Origin: Gadus chalcogrammus
Lineage: Eukaryota > Chordata > Actinopteri > Gadiformes > Gadidae
Reading direction: 5' to 3'
Length of the DNA stretch: 64,000 nucleotides
Assembly: GCF_026213295.1 (NCBI RefSeq)
Contig: NC_079414.1
Coordinates: forward strand, 1-64,000
Shown here piece after piece: positions 53,607-64,000 of the stretch (position 1 is its first letter; every line of letters starts with the position of its first letter). The notes below the pieces were generated by a model that saw only the letters and a list, made by a program, of their open reading frames with translations, did not search any database and was not told where the DNA came from. A program made the position numbers and the translations under genes.

Positions 53607-53881
53607 CTGTGTGTGCTTGATAAACACATTTACCTATATGTTTCATTGAACCCCTTGCTGTGTGCAGCTTATCGTGTGCGGCCTGGGGAAGATCGACATC
53701 GTCGACTGGAGGTCCAACACACGTCTGAAGCACTGCAGCGTGGACAGCAGCGTGGACAGCAGCGTGGTACGCTGGTTCTGGAAAGCGGTGGAGTCGTATG
53801 ACGAGGAGCGCCGCGCCCGCCTGCTGCAGTTCGTCACCGGCTCCTCAAGGGTCCCTCTGCAGGGGTTCAAGGCCCTCCAGG
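52937..53881 (+). pseudogene. SMURF1/2-like HECT-domain exons (orphan fragment)
   Basis: Three exons with good junctions: 52937-53090 (LVSLRENDITGVLDHTFCVE, then GKSVQVTEDTKKEYVR), 53175-53295 (LYVNWRVLHGIEAQFLALQK, GFNEVIPQHLL) and 53668-53881 (LIVCGLGKIDIVDWRSNTRL, then RWFWKAVESYDEERRARLLQ, VTGSSRVPLQGFKALQG). This is the middle of the HECT domain of SMURF-type E3 ubiquitin ligases, which transfer ubiquitin to SMADs and RhoA. Phases join in frame and there is no stop. Exon 3 has a local duplication giving DSSVDSSVV. The exons before (WW domains, HECT N-lobe) and after (the catalytic Cys loop) are not found in the surrounding transposon-rich sequence. It is therefore a truncated duplicate, or a gene whose other exons lie outside the window. 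Confidence 0.75.
53296..53667. repeat. Intronic TGTGTC minisatellite and (GT)n
   Basis: TGTGTCCCTGTGTCTGTG-type repeats at 53300-53425, a duplicated CTTGATAAAACACATTCACC unit at about 53420 and 53487, and (GT)n at about 53530-53605, all within the second intron of the SMURF-like fragment. Confidence 0.9.
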
Positions 53882-54069
53882 GTGCGTGCGTGTTTGTGCT
53901 CGTCTGTTTTATTGTGTGTCGGAGCGCGTCTGTTCCCAGCTCTCCTATACAGCATCATTGCATTCATTCCAGTTTCACAAACAATTCAGCCCTCAACCAA
54001 CTAGCCCTTAAACTAGTTTTGTCAATCGATTGAAAAATATGACCTAATTAATCGCACGTGTGGAGCTCT

Positions 54070-54952
54070 GTCTGGACGGTGTGTGTGTAGAAAATAATTT
54101 TTTAAAAGAATGTACAGTTTGGAGCAGATTTAATTTCTGTTGGTAGTTGGTTCCTACAGTGGACAGCATAATGGCTAAATGCCATTTCACCCTGCTTAGA
54201 CCTGACCCTAGACACAACCAGCTGACCAGTGTCATTAGATCAAAGTGACCTGTTAGGTTTGGATAGACTAGCATATCTGAGATGTATTTTGGCCCCAGGC
54301 CATTGAGTGTCCTAAAGATGATAAGGACATTCAACTTAATTCGGAATTGTAATGGAAGCCAATGCAAAGACCTGAGGATTGGTGTGATGTGTTTTCTTTT
54401 TTTGGATTTTGTTAATATTCTGGCATTTTTAATTAATTGCAGCCGCCTGATTGACTTGGGGGAGGCCAGTGAAGAGGGCATTGCAATAGTGAAGCCTAGA
54501 TGATACAAATGCCTGCATAAGTCCTGCTAAGATACAAAATCTCTGATCATAACTATATTTCTTAGGTGCCAGAATGCTGTTTTAGTTGTGGCTTTTATAT
54601 GATCACAAAAACTAAGATCCACATCCAAGATAACACCAAGATTCTTTACATGTTTTTTTGTCTGAAGACTTTTAGACTCCAAATAGGCACTGAGTTTCAG
54701 TCTCCCTTCTTTATTTCCAAATACAACTATCTCAGTTTTATCTTTATTAATTGTAAGAAACTATTTTGCATCGAGCTATTCACTTTTTCATTACACATGC
54801 ATAAAGAGTCAATAGGACCAGAGTCAGTAAGTTATAATGCAAGGTAAATCTGGGTGTTATCTGCATAGCTGTGGCATGTAATGTTATACTCTATAATAGG
54901 AAATAGTTGGCCTAGGGGGAGCATGTAGAGGTCAAATAACCCAAGAATGGAC
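54070..54952 (-). pseudogene. L2-type LINE remnant, C-terminal half
   Basis: Minus-strand pieces in several frames: YADNTQIY (a YADD variant) near 54860, KNLGVILDVDLSF near 54640, and RRLQLIKNARILTKSKKRKH, SLHWLPLQFRIKLNVLI and GLGPKYISDMLV at 54450-54250. These are the usual L2 reverse-transcriptase tail blocks. The upstream half seems to continue at 60375-60615. Confidence 0.7.
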
Positions 54953-54955
54953 CCA

Positions 54956-55015
54956 TTTACATTTAGGGCATTTAGCAGAAGCTTTTATCCAAAGCAAAGT
55001 ACATTTGTCATAAGA
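54956..55015. repeat. SINE-like motif
   Basis: TTTACATTTAGGGCATTTAG then CAGAAGCTTTTATCCAAAGC, the same family start as at 19190. It lies exactly where the L2 remnant breaks. Confidence 0.6.
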
Positions 55016-55239
55016 AGTGCAACAATATATCGCTGTCGGTACAGTAAGGATGTTCATAGAACCAAGTGCAAGTACAACAATCGCTAGGCTAACCAATTCC
55101 CTGTGTTACAGCATTGATAGCAGCTACTGCAGTTGCTACACAGTTAAGTACTATAATACAATACAATACAACACAATACAATGTTGCTACACAACATTGC
55201 TACACAGTTAAGTACTATAATACAATACAACACAATACA

Positions 55240-56458
55240 ATGTACAATGGTGGCCAGAAGGGGGAGGGTGGCTATGCAGATTGAGCGGAGGTAGTTGAGC
55301 GGAGGGATCGAGCTGGGGTGTGTGGCTTTACCAATGCTTGGAGGTAGGCAGGGGCAGTTCCATCGACTGCCTTGTATGCCAGTACCATCGTTTTAAATTT
55401 GTGCAAATCTGCAGGATCGGGCCACCGCAGTGATGTTTGCGGTGCAGCATAACTGATTGTCCAATACCATACCGAGGTTTCTGGCAGTAGGAGAAGGAGA
55501 TACAGTGATGTTCTCAATGGTGACCAGTAAGTCCATGTGTGGGCTATCTTTCCCTGGGATTAGGAGGAGCTCGGTTTTGTTGAGGTTAAGCCTCAGGTGA
55601 TGGGCAGTTGTCCAGGTGCTGACGTCCGCCAGACATTCTGATATGCGTGTTGCAATCAGGGCATTATCAGATGAGGGGAAAGAGAAAAAAAGCGTAGTGT
55701 AGTCAGCATAGCAGTGATAGGAAAAGCCGTGTGATGTAATTACAGAGCCCAGAGATCTGGTATAGAGGGAGAACAGAAGAGGCCCCAGTACAGAGCCATG
55801 AGGGAAACCAGTTTCAAGCGTGCAAGGTTTGGACAAGGAGCCATTCCATGTTACTTGATAGGTGCGGTACGTCAGGTAGGATGTGAACCAGGAAAGAGCA
55901 GATTCAGGAATGCCAAGTTCAGCAAGAGTGGCAAGGAGGATCTGGTGGTTCACCGTGTCAAATGCTGCGGACAGGTCGAGGAGAATGAGAACCGAAGAGA
56001 GGGTCGAGGCTCTGGCAGCACGGAGGGACTCAGTCACCGCGAGGAGAGCCGTCTCAGTGGAGTGTGCCTTCTTGAAGCCTGACTGGTGAGGGTCAAGCGA
56101 TTTGTTAGATGAGAGATAGGAGGACAGGGTTAGCAATGGCACGTTCCAGTGTTTTAGAGAGGAATGAAAGAAGAGATACCGGTCTGTAGTTCTGGATGTC
56201 GGTGGTATTAAGAGTTAGTTTTTTGAGGAGAGGCTTTATTCTGGCAGTCTTGAAAGACGCCTGAACAATGCCTGAGGTGAGGGAGGAGTTGATAAGTGTG
56301 GTGAGAAATGGCAGGATGTCGCTTGAGACATCCTGGAGGAGAGAGGAGGTGATAGGGTCAAGGGTGCAGGTGGCATGGTTAGATGTTATTATTCTGTTGA
56401 CCTCGTCAGAGGTGAGAGGGATAAATTGGTAAAGACAGAGGAGGGGATTGATTTGAAC
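55240..56458 (-). pseudogene. Second L2-type LINE, reverse transcriptase
   Basis: Minus-strand frames at 56470-56105 (NYRPVSLLSFLSKTLERAIA) and 56142-55393 (HQSGFKKAHSTETALLAVTE, LLDLSAAFDTVNHQILL with catalytic Asp, GSVLGPLLFSLYT, YHCYADYTTLFFSF where YADD has become YADY), then AVDGTAPAYLQALVKPHTPA at about 55390-55300. The loss of the second catalytic Asp and the frame breaks mark it as dead. Confidence 0.8.
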
Positions 56459-57386
56459 TAGGGCTGCCACTAACGATTATTTTAATAATCGATTAATCGG
56501 ATAAATAAAAAATAAACATTTGTAATTGCCGCATCTTTATTCAAAAACTGAACATTACTTCAAATTCGGAGTGCAGGCTGAAGTGTAAAAACACTAGGTT
56601 ATTGCTCCAACTTCCCGGAACTATTAAAAGTAATATTAAATTATAAAAAATAAAAAAAACATAAATGGGATAGCACAAAAAAAACATAAAATGTATGATA
56701 TACATTTATAAATATACAGTATATAAGGGATGTCCATGGTTAACCGGTTAACCGATAAGATCTTTAACCGGTAAATTCTAACGGTTAAAAAGAGATTAAA
56801 GCATCTTAATTTCTCTCAGATGACAGATCATTTGTCAGATTTTTTTTGTGTTGCATTTGAACACATCAATCATATTACTGAGCCGACCTGAACACATCAC
56901 ATTTGACACTGTTTGCAACTTTTTTTTTTAAGCTAATTAGCTCTATATCCTGCCGACATGGATTTAAAAACTGGATTACTATTTTTAACTGACGGGACTT
57001 TCTACACTGTCCGGTTGAGCGATTAATACCGCTGCTTTGAAAGACTGTTGATGCACGCGGTGCCGACTACGAGCCCGTCTGCACATCGTCTGCAGCAGGA
57101 GCAGCAGCTGACAGAGTTTTCGGTTGGACTAGACGGATACTGAGTTGAAGGAGTTTTTTTAACGCAAAGACAGTGTAGGCCTTTATATAGGCCTACAGTC
57201 CAGTGTTAAGATATGACCAAAATACAAGCTGTGGTCGCTCACACTAAAGCTCGCTGTGGGCGTGCATGAACCACCTGTCGGCGGTGACGTAGTGACGTAT
57301 TAATCGCGCGACTGAACGAATCGATAACCAAATTCGTTGCCAACGCTTTTAGCAATCGATTTTTATCGATTTTATCGATTCGTTGT
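56459..57386. mobile_element. hAT element within L2 sequence
   Basis: It starts TAGGGCTGCCACTAACGATT and ends ...CGTTGTTGCAGCCCTA, inverted ends of a family widespread in fish. The 8-bp flanks ATTTGAAC and GATTGAAC match at 6 of 8 positions and align better with one base offset. It is 928 bp with no intact transposase. Confidence 0.75.
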
Positions 57387-57620
57387 TGCAGCCCTAGATT
57401 GAACATCTGTGCTGTATCATCAGCATAAGCGGAGGAGCAGACAGCAGTCTGCTCCTGTCTTTGACGGTAGCAGCAGCGTACCCAGATAGTGATGGAGGAG
57501 GTGCGGATGGACTCTAGATAGAGGTGTAGAAGTGCACAATCATGGCCTTTGGCAGGGTTGCACTTTTTCAGCTGCTGCAGGACGTACATACTCTGCTGTG
57601 CCTTTTGGTGATGCAGCTGA
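57387..57620 (-). pseudogene. L2 fragments
   Basis: The minus strand gives SAYADDTAQMFN at about 57440-57405. Next to it is a stretch closely matching 62536-62720 (GCAGTCTGCTCCTGTCTTTG, GGTGTAGAAGTGCAC, CATGGCCTTTGGCAGG). Confidence 0.65.
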
Positions 57621-57949
57621 GGACTGGAGGCCGGGTTAAAAGAGGAAGCTAATGTTCCTTTACTTTCTGGGTAACTAGGTCACAAAGTGATCAGCAGTGA
57701 GGCAGGAAGGAGGTGGGGGTGCGGGAGGGTTGAGAAGGTACGAGAACAGGGAAAACAGTTTCTGGGTTCGAGGCGGAGGATGTTGATTTTGGTCCGGTAG
57801 AAGGCAGAATTTTGGTTGTTGACCACAGTGGAGGTGAAATCAGATAGAAGGAAAAGATCGTGGAATCCATCATTAGGACAGTCTGATCTCTTCCATTTCC
57901 TCTCAGCTGGACCCCTGAGGAACTCCATAGGGCATGGTGGTTTTCTCTG

Positions 57950-60370
57950 ATGCCTAGGTTACTACTAGAGAGTCAGTGGAGCTCGGAGGGGACGGCACAA
58001 CCGGTGCAGAACGGGCTGGCAAACCAGTCTGTGTTCTCTGAGAGGAGGACTCCCAACAAATCTACGATGAACCTTATGGAAAAATACCCAAGGGGTGCCG
58101 GAGAGGGGGGGAGGAGAGCACCCCAGTCAGACGGACACAACGGCAACAGACCTAAGCAATGGAGAAACGAATATGAGCAAGCAGTGTACATGCGGTTAAA
58201 TCTGCAAAGAACATCCACGGCCTAAAGATCCACCGAGCGAGGCTGTGTGCCGTTGGGAGCAGAAGCAACACCACGCACAAATCCTGCAAGTCTTCTGGAG
58301 AGTAGCTGAAGGGGTGTGTATCCTGAAGGAGGAAAACTCCACCCAACAAGACTAGTTCCGCATCATCTCCATACTTCGTGTCGAGGGAAAGATCTTCCTC
58401 AGCACTGTTTCCAAACCGCTGTGCACCTACCTTGAACAGAACACCTATGTCTGTCCAGAAGGGGCGTTTCGGGAATTCCAGGCTTTCTGGAGCACGATGG
58501 TGTGGTGACACAGCTGATAGAAGGCAAGAGAGACCAAGGGCAACCTGTCTGTGCTGTGGCTTGACCTGGGCAATGCGTTTGGCTCCATTCCACACAAGTT
58601 GGTTCACCTCACATTGACAAAACATCATGTCCCCAGCAAGTGTAGAGAACCATTTGCTGATACTACACCAATTTCAGGATGAGGGATTCCTCCGAGCAAT
58701 AACATCACATTGGCACAAGGTGGAGATCGGTATCATCACAGGTTGCACTATCTCTGTGACACTATTCTCCCTAGCCATGAACCAGGTCTGCGAACCAACT
58801 GCAGAGGGCCATCAGGGCATTCATGGGTGACCTCACATTCATGACAGAATTGGGTCCCAGGCTGCCTGTGGATTCTGAAGCGACTCGAAAGGTGATGGGA
58901 CTGGGGCCGGATGCGTCTATCCAGTCGACCTGCACTGAGTTGGATGGTTGGTTGAAATCCGTGGCCAAGTCTGTCTACTTAGAAAGTTCAAGCATGGATA
59001 TACCAACATGGTATTCTATGCAGTCCCCATCACAACAGTGGAGACCTTAGAGAGGAGGGTATGTAGCTACCTTCGGAGATGGGCTTGGATTACCGAGGAG
59101 CCTGAGCAGCCTCGCACTTTTATGGGAACACCAATAAACTGCAACTGCCCTTCAAATCCTTAGAGGAGGAGTTTAAGGTTACAAGAGCCAGAGAAGGGGT
59201 TCACTTGATCCGAGGGTGACTAAAGCAGGGTTCCAAATGAGGACTGGAAAGAAGTGGAGGGCAGAGGTCGCAGTTCAAGAGGCTGAGGCAAGGATGCTTC
59301 AAAGGTACATGGTGGGAGTGGTCACACGTGGCAGAGCTGGGCAAGGCTCCTTTCCATCTCTCCAAATGAACAGCAGCGGGAAGGTAGGCGCCGCCTTGTT
59401 CAGGAGGAGGTGGGAGCTGCAGTGGAAGAAACAAGAATCGTCAAGGCAGTGGGAATGAAGCAACAGGGAGCTTGGACAAGATGGGAGAACGCGGTGAGAG
59501 GAAAGTAACCTGGGCTGTGGAAAGCCGAGCCTCACCGTATTAAATTCCTCATCTAGGCAGTATATAATGTGCTTCCAAGCCCATCAAACCTGCACACATG
59601 GGGCTTGGCCGAGACACCAGCATGCCCGTTGTGTTCCAAGCGAGGAACCCTGGAACACATCCTCAGCTGCTGAACCAAGGCACTGGGAGATGGACGGTAC
59701 CGCTGAGGCATGATCAAGTTTTTGAGAATTGTGTGGGGCGAAGCGGGTTCCGACCTTCCATAGCCTTTGTGGGAACTGAGGAGCAGTCAACCCTGCCGGA
59801 AAGCATGTGCGGGAATCGTAACCTCTGTAAAAGACTGGCAGCTGTTGGTGGATCATGAGCATCAGCTGAAGTTTCTTCAGCCACATTGCAGTCACCACCC
59901 TTACGACCAGACATTGTCCTTGTGTCTGAGTCCAGCAAGCAAGTATGAAGAAGAAGCCTTTGAGAGGAAGCTCTCCAAGTACACAGGACTGGTCAGTCTC
60001 TGTAAGTAGGCTGGTTGGAGAGCAAGGTGTCTCCCGGTGGAGGTCGGATGCAGGGGGGTTTTGAAGCGCGTTCCCTGACCAGAGCCTTCAGCAGTTTGGG
60101 TATCAAGGGAGAGAGAAGGAGGAGAAGGATGAGGAGTGCCAGCATCACTGATGCAGCAGAGAGGGCCTCAATATGGCTGTGGCTCAAAAGAGGAGAGCCA
60201 TGGAGTCATGGTAGTAGCTAACCATCTGGACACAAGCTGGGGTCTGATCAGCCCCGACTGGGTCACCTGGAGGAAGCGTGTTATGTTGAAAGACCCGAAT
60301 AGTCCTGATGATTCCAGGCACATCATGATGATTCTTCCAGAGGCATCAGTAGATGTATGTACACAGCAAT
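57950..60370 (+). pseudogene. R2/NeSL-like LINE remnant with restriction-like endonuclease
   Basis: Plus-strand pieces in shifting frames: an N-terminal GLKIHRARLC zinc-finger-like stretch (about 58205), LEHDGVVTQLI (about 58488), VEIGIITGCTISVTLFSLAM (58720), RAFMGDLTFMT (58815, where the catalytic pair has become GD), FKVTRAREG (59170), RPDIVLVSESSKQV (59905) and GWRARCLPVEVGCRG (60013). The last two belong to the C-terminal restriction-like endonuclease region of R2/NeSL-type elements. Many stops are present. Assignment rests on memory of this family in fish and invertebrates. Confidence 0.6.
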
Positions 60371-60374
60371 AGAC

Positions 60375-60615
60375 AAAAGTAATTTTGGTCTTCAAGGTAG
60401 GATTTGAACCATTTAAGGATATTTCCTGATAGTTCGACAAAGATTTCTAGTCTGTTCAGCAGTATTTTTATGATCAACTGTGTCAAAGGCTGCACCAAGA
60501 TCTAGTAGTATCAGGACAGTTATTTTGCATGAGTCAGTATTTAAGCAGAAATTGGATTGTCTGGCGTTTGAGATGTAGAGCTTTGTGAGTGTATGTGGAG
60601 AAACACAGTACATCT
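60375..60615 (-). pseudogene. L2 reverse transcriptase fragment
   Basis: The minus strand reads KITVLILLDLGAAFDTVDH (first catalytic Asp) and then GNILKWFKSYLEDQNY. This is the segment that should precede the RT part at 54070-54952, so the two may be halves of one copy separated by a 5.4-kb block of later insertions. Confidence 0.65.
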
Positions 60616-60619
60616 TCTA

Positions 60620-61480
60620 TTTTAAGATGATATTTTTTGATGTGCAGTGTAACCACAATGTAGGATCAAAAAGGTCACATTGTTTACCCATTTACTTGTT
60701 TAGCCTTTCACTTAAAAGTCACATAAAGCTGAAGCAAATAAACGATGAGCAGTATGGATCATGCATCACGTTCAGAGCGTGCGGACACGGAATGTGTTGG
60801 GCATAAGATTAGTTACCAGGCATCAATGTCAATGCCCATTCTATTTCAAATTAATTTAATCAATGCCCGTCTAATCAATGATTTGGTTTTGAACAAGGAG
60901 TTTATTTCAAGGCAGAAGAACAGAAAAATCAATAAATCAAAGTTATTTATTCTTCCTCGCGACCCGGTGCCACATGAGCCGGTACCGGGTCCCGACCCCA
61001 AGGTTTCAATATCATCCCACTGCAGACACAAATGGGCGTTCTCGTGTGGTGGAGCTTCTCGTTTACGCAGACTGGAACGCCCCCTTCTTCTCCTTTGTCG
61101 CCTTTCTTGCTGAACTAAAATGTGAAAGTATACTACTCCGCCTCCTTAATCCGTAATCCAACTCCGTAACTACGGAGAGTGTCCCAGACAGGCTCTCCGG
61201 CTACGGAGAGGGCTTACCGTGTCTACGTACAGCACTTTACGGAGCACTATAAACCGGCCTTACTTTCACCGTCAACACTGGCCCCTTCTTCCTCGCACGG
61301 CTGTCAATATCCGGAACATTCACTAGTTAGATTTCCTTCAACAGAAGTTTCAAATAAGATCTAGTAGTTCGTACGGGTAACATAGAACTAACGTTAGCCA
61401 AGGGAGGCTCCATGATTGCTAAATCTAATGGGAGAGGGTAAAATTGCCATTAAGGAAGGAAAGATGCCCTGCGACCAAAC
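60620..61480. other. Non-coding, unassigned
   Basis: At about 61140-61225, ACTCCGTAACTACGGAGAGT and CTCTCCGGCTACGGAGAG are short inverted motifs. A basic minus-strand frame (QQERRQRRRRGRSS, about 61115) is not assignable. Confidence 0.35.
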
Positions 61481-61481
61481 T

Positions 61482-61840
61482 GGTCTCACAGGAATCCGTG
61501 ATAATGACCACGGGACGCTTAACTCAAAATCCGTGGAATCCTCACGGAAACACGCCAATTTCTGTGATATGACCACGGATTTTGCTCCAATGCAAGTTGA
61601 TGACACTCATATTCCGTGGCACACACACAGATCCCCATTTCAATGAACCAGTCGACCACAGGCGCTTAACTCAAAATCTGTGGTGGCCTCACAGAATCAC
61701 TTAAATTGTCCGTGATATGCCAACGGAATTTGCTCCAATGCAAGTTAATGACACTCATATTCGTGGTACACACACACAGATCCCCGTCTCAACGACCGTG
61801 TCAACCTGGTCTCACAGGGATCCGTGAAATGACCATAGCC
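61482..61840. repeat. ~147-bp tandem repeat, two-plus copies
   Basis: CGCTTAACTCAAAATC.GTGG recurs at 61516 and 61663. TTTGCTCCAATGCAAGTT and GATCCCC blocks follow at the same spacing. TGGTCTCACAGG.ATCCGTGA at 61482 and 61808 begins units. It looks satellite-like and has no ORF. Confidence 0.75.
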
Positions 61841-61964
61841 TTCCTATATATATGAATGAAATTCATATTGATGGTATGGCACTATATCCCTGTTCTCTCG
61901 CCCATGCACCCATCTTGAATTTAATAGACCATTTTCGTTGCTTCGATGAGGTCTGGTGTATAGA

Positions 61965-63660
61965 ATCAGAAAAGGTTTATTGCCAAATTCATTTACACGT
62001 ATTAGGAATTAGTCTTGGTATTTGTTGCGCTCGATCTTAACAAACAATAAACAGTAAACAATAAACGATAATGCAAGTATTGAATAATATGTACTGGAAA
62101 GGATAAGAGTAAATAAAAATAAAAATAAATAAATAGAGATACTCTATATACATATACATATGCACCGTAATAAGATAAGAAGATAAGATAAGAATATATG
62201 TACAATTGTGCGTGATGATGCGAGTAGTGCAAAACTTGTTGTCATCATAGGCAGATGACTGTGGGTATTGATGGGGGAAGGGGGGGTAGTGTGCGTGTCA
62301 GTGGGGGTCCGGGGTCGTTGATGGGGCCAGTTGGCAGACGGGTAGAAACTGTTTTTGTGCGGGAGGTTTTGGTCTTGACAGACCCCAACCTCTTAGGAGT
62401 TGTTTCAAAGAATATAGGTCCGGGGTGGGAGGGCTCCAACATGATCTTCCTTGCACGCCTCAGTGTCCTGGAGGCATGCAGGTCCTGGAGGGACGGCAGG
62501 TTGCAGCCGATCACCTTTTCAGCATAGTGGATGATACACTGCAGTCTGCTCCTGTCTTTGACGTTAGCAGCAGCGTACGAGATGGTGATGGAGGAGGTGA
62601 GGATGGACTCTATGATAGAGGTGTAGAAGTGCACCATCATGGCCTTTGGCAGGTTGAACTTTTTCAGCTGCCGCAGGAAGTACATCCTCTGCTGTGCCTT
62701 TTTGGTGATGCAGCTGATGTTCTGCTGCCACTTGAGGTCCTGGCTGATGACTGTGCCCAGGAAGCGGAAGGACTCCGCGATGTTGACTGGGGAGTCACAC
62801 AAGGTGATGGGGAGGGTGGGGCTGCGTTCCTCCTGAAGTCCACAACCATCTCCACTGTCTTTAGAGCATTGAGCTCTAAGTTGCTTTGGCCACACCAAGT
62901 CACCAAGACTCATCTCCACCAGAGATGAGCCCGATGAGGGTGGTGTCATCTGCAAACTTCAGGAGCATGACGGACTGATGACTGGAGGTGCAGCTGTTGG
63001 TGTACAGGGAGAAGAGCAGGGGAGAAAGAAGGCAGCCCTGAGGGGATCCGGTGCTGATGGTCAGGCTGTTGGAGACGTGCTTCCCCAGCTTCACATGCTG
63101 CTCGCTGTCAGACAGAAGTCAGTGATCCACCGGCAGGAGGAGTCGGGCACGTGCAGCTGGGAGAGCTTGTCCTGTAGCAAAGTGGGGATGATGGTGTTGA
63201 AGGCAGAGCTGTAATCCACAAACAGGATCCTGGCGCAGGTTCCTTCTGAGTCTAGGTGCTGGAGGATGAAGTGGGGGGCCATATTTACAGCATCGTCCAC
63301 AGACCTGTTGGCTCTGTAGGGCGGACTGCATGGGGTCCATGAGAGGGTCTGTGATGGATTTGAGGTGCGACAGGACAAGGTTTCATGACCACAGAGGTCA
63401 AGGCGACTGGTCTGTAGTCTTTGAGTTTTATGGGCCTTGTTTTTTTGGGGATGGGGATGATGGTGGAGGATTTAAAACAGGCTGGTACATGGCATGTCTC
63501 CAGCGAGGTGTTAAAAATGTCTGTAATACTGGAGACAGCTGATCTGCACAGTGCTTGAGGTGGAGGGGGGAGACAGAGTCCGGTCCAGCTGTCCTTGCGG
63601 GGTTTTCTGCCTCTAGAAGAGTCTGTTGACGTCCCTCTCCAGGATGGAGAGAGGTGACGG
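61965..63660 (-). pseudogene. L2 LINE, 3' half with tail
   Basis: On the minus strand from 63378: ILFVDYSSAFNTIIPTLLQD (catalytic Asp), then STGSPQGCLLSPLLFSLYTN, LLKFADDTTLIGLISGGDES (FADD intact), SFRFLGTVISQDLKWQQNI, then KAQQRMYFLRQLKKFNLPK and ADYSSAF-type spacing typical of L2. Frame changes at about 63100 and 62900 break the ORF. The 3' UTR runs to about 61965 and ends TTGGCAATAAACCTTTTCTG, a usual fish L2 terminus. Confidence 0.8.
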
Positions 63661-63784
63661 GGGGGTGGAGGGTGTCTCAGAGGTAGGCAGGAGAGGGAAC
63701 GCCTGGCTCCTGCTGCGGTGGGGGAGGAGGGTGTGGTGATCTGGGGGTGGTGAATGGGGGTACGGGGGATGGTAACAGGATATG

Positions 63785-63788
<4 letters not shown>

Positions 63789-63815
<27 letters not shown>
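63789..63815. repeat. (TA)n microsatellite
   Basis: Uninterrupted TA directly before the LTR at 63816, possibly the insertion target. Confidence 0.9.
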
Positions 63816-64000
63816 TGTGGTAACCCGCTTCTCAATGTCTCAGGATTCAAGGTACGTATCACACTACGAGGTCAGGGTTAAGCCGAACTGTGCTTTATTA
63901 CAATGATCTCTTACACAGGGACATACATAGGGTCTCCGTGAGCCTCTAATAGGATGTGGTCTCGAGTGCTTCCCTCGTGCCCCTCGCTCCTGTTCTTCCC
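63816..64000 (-). repeat. Third Gmr1-like LTR (cut by window end)
   Basis: TGTGGTAACCCGCTTCTCAA, GTGCTTTATTACAATGA and GGGTCTCCGTGAGCCTCTAA parallel the starts of the LTRs at 34900 and 47048. Only the first 185 bp are in the window; the rest should lie to the right. Confidence 0.7.

Noticed and set aside
53256..53801. Several ORFs rich in Cys/Val or His/Thr
   Set aside because: They arise from (GT)n and TGTGTC microsatellites in an intron.

Overview
The window looks like repeat-rich teleost fish nuclear DNA. The reasons are spliced genes with GT-AG introns, HECT-domain exons close to vertebrate SMURF1/2, and a set of mobile elements typical of fish genomes: Gmr1-type Ty3 retrotransposons, L2, RTE, R2/NeSL and Penelope retroelements, PIF/Harbinger, several hAT families, a Tc1 remnant and an endogenous retrovirus. 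A run of exactly 100 N at 25309-25408 is a scaffold gap. I could run no alignments. Family names come from motifs read by eye, and the species is not determined.

Layout. 1-8.7 kb: non-coding, with a large foldback, an element with ~195-bp terminal inverted repeats, small perfect hairpins, and a ~338-bp tandem duplication whose second copy is split by a 1.55-kb hAT element with an 8-bp target duplication. 8.7-16.9 kb (+): a multi-exon gene with an acidic N-terminal half and a Crypton-like tyrosine-recombinase core, carrying one apparent frameshift. 17.2-18.6 kb: a MITE and a Penelope RT fragment. 18.9-23.7 kb (-): a convergent multi-exon gene of the multicopy fish 'SAMD3-like' type with three frame breaks. 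24.7-25.7 kb: fragments of two further genes beside the gap.

25.7-34.4 kb: a degenerate 3.9-kb hAT element (8-bp TSD) that holds a nested Ty3/gypsy 3' part, then a structurally complete Harbinger element (TAA duplication, intact transposase, two-exon Myb-like partner gene). 34.4-43.1 kb (-): a provirus remnant with a proline-tRNA-type primer site and little coding sequence left. Its 3' LTR is split by a 4.9-kb Gmr1-like element with 363-bp LTRs that I read as identical and with integrase upstream of reverse transcriptase.

43.4-47.8 kb (+): an RTE-like LINE interrupted by a solo LTR and by part of a second Gmr1-like element. 48.5-49.9 kb: a LINE remnant. 51.8-52.5 kb: a long-TIR MITE. 52.9-53.9 kb (+): three exons of a SMURF-like HECT ubiquitin ligase, apparently orphaned. 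54-64 kb: nested L2 copies, a hAT element, an R2/NeSL-like remnant, a ~147-bp tandem repeat, another L2 3' half and the start of a third Gmr1-like LTR.

The best candidates for something undescribed are (i) the convergent pair of tyrosine-recombinase gene and SAMD3-like gene, which may be one two-gene mobile unit, and (ii) the Gmr1-like element, whose matching LTRs sit oddly with several one-base frame breaks.
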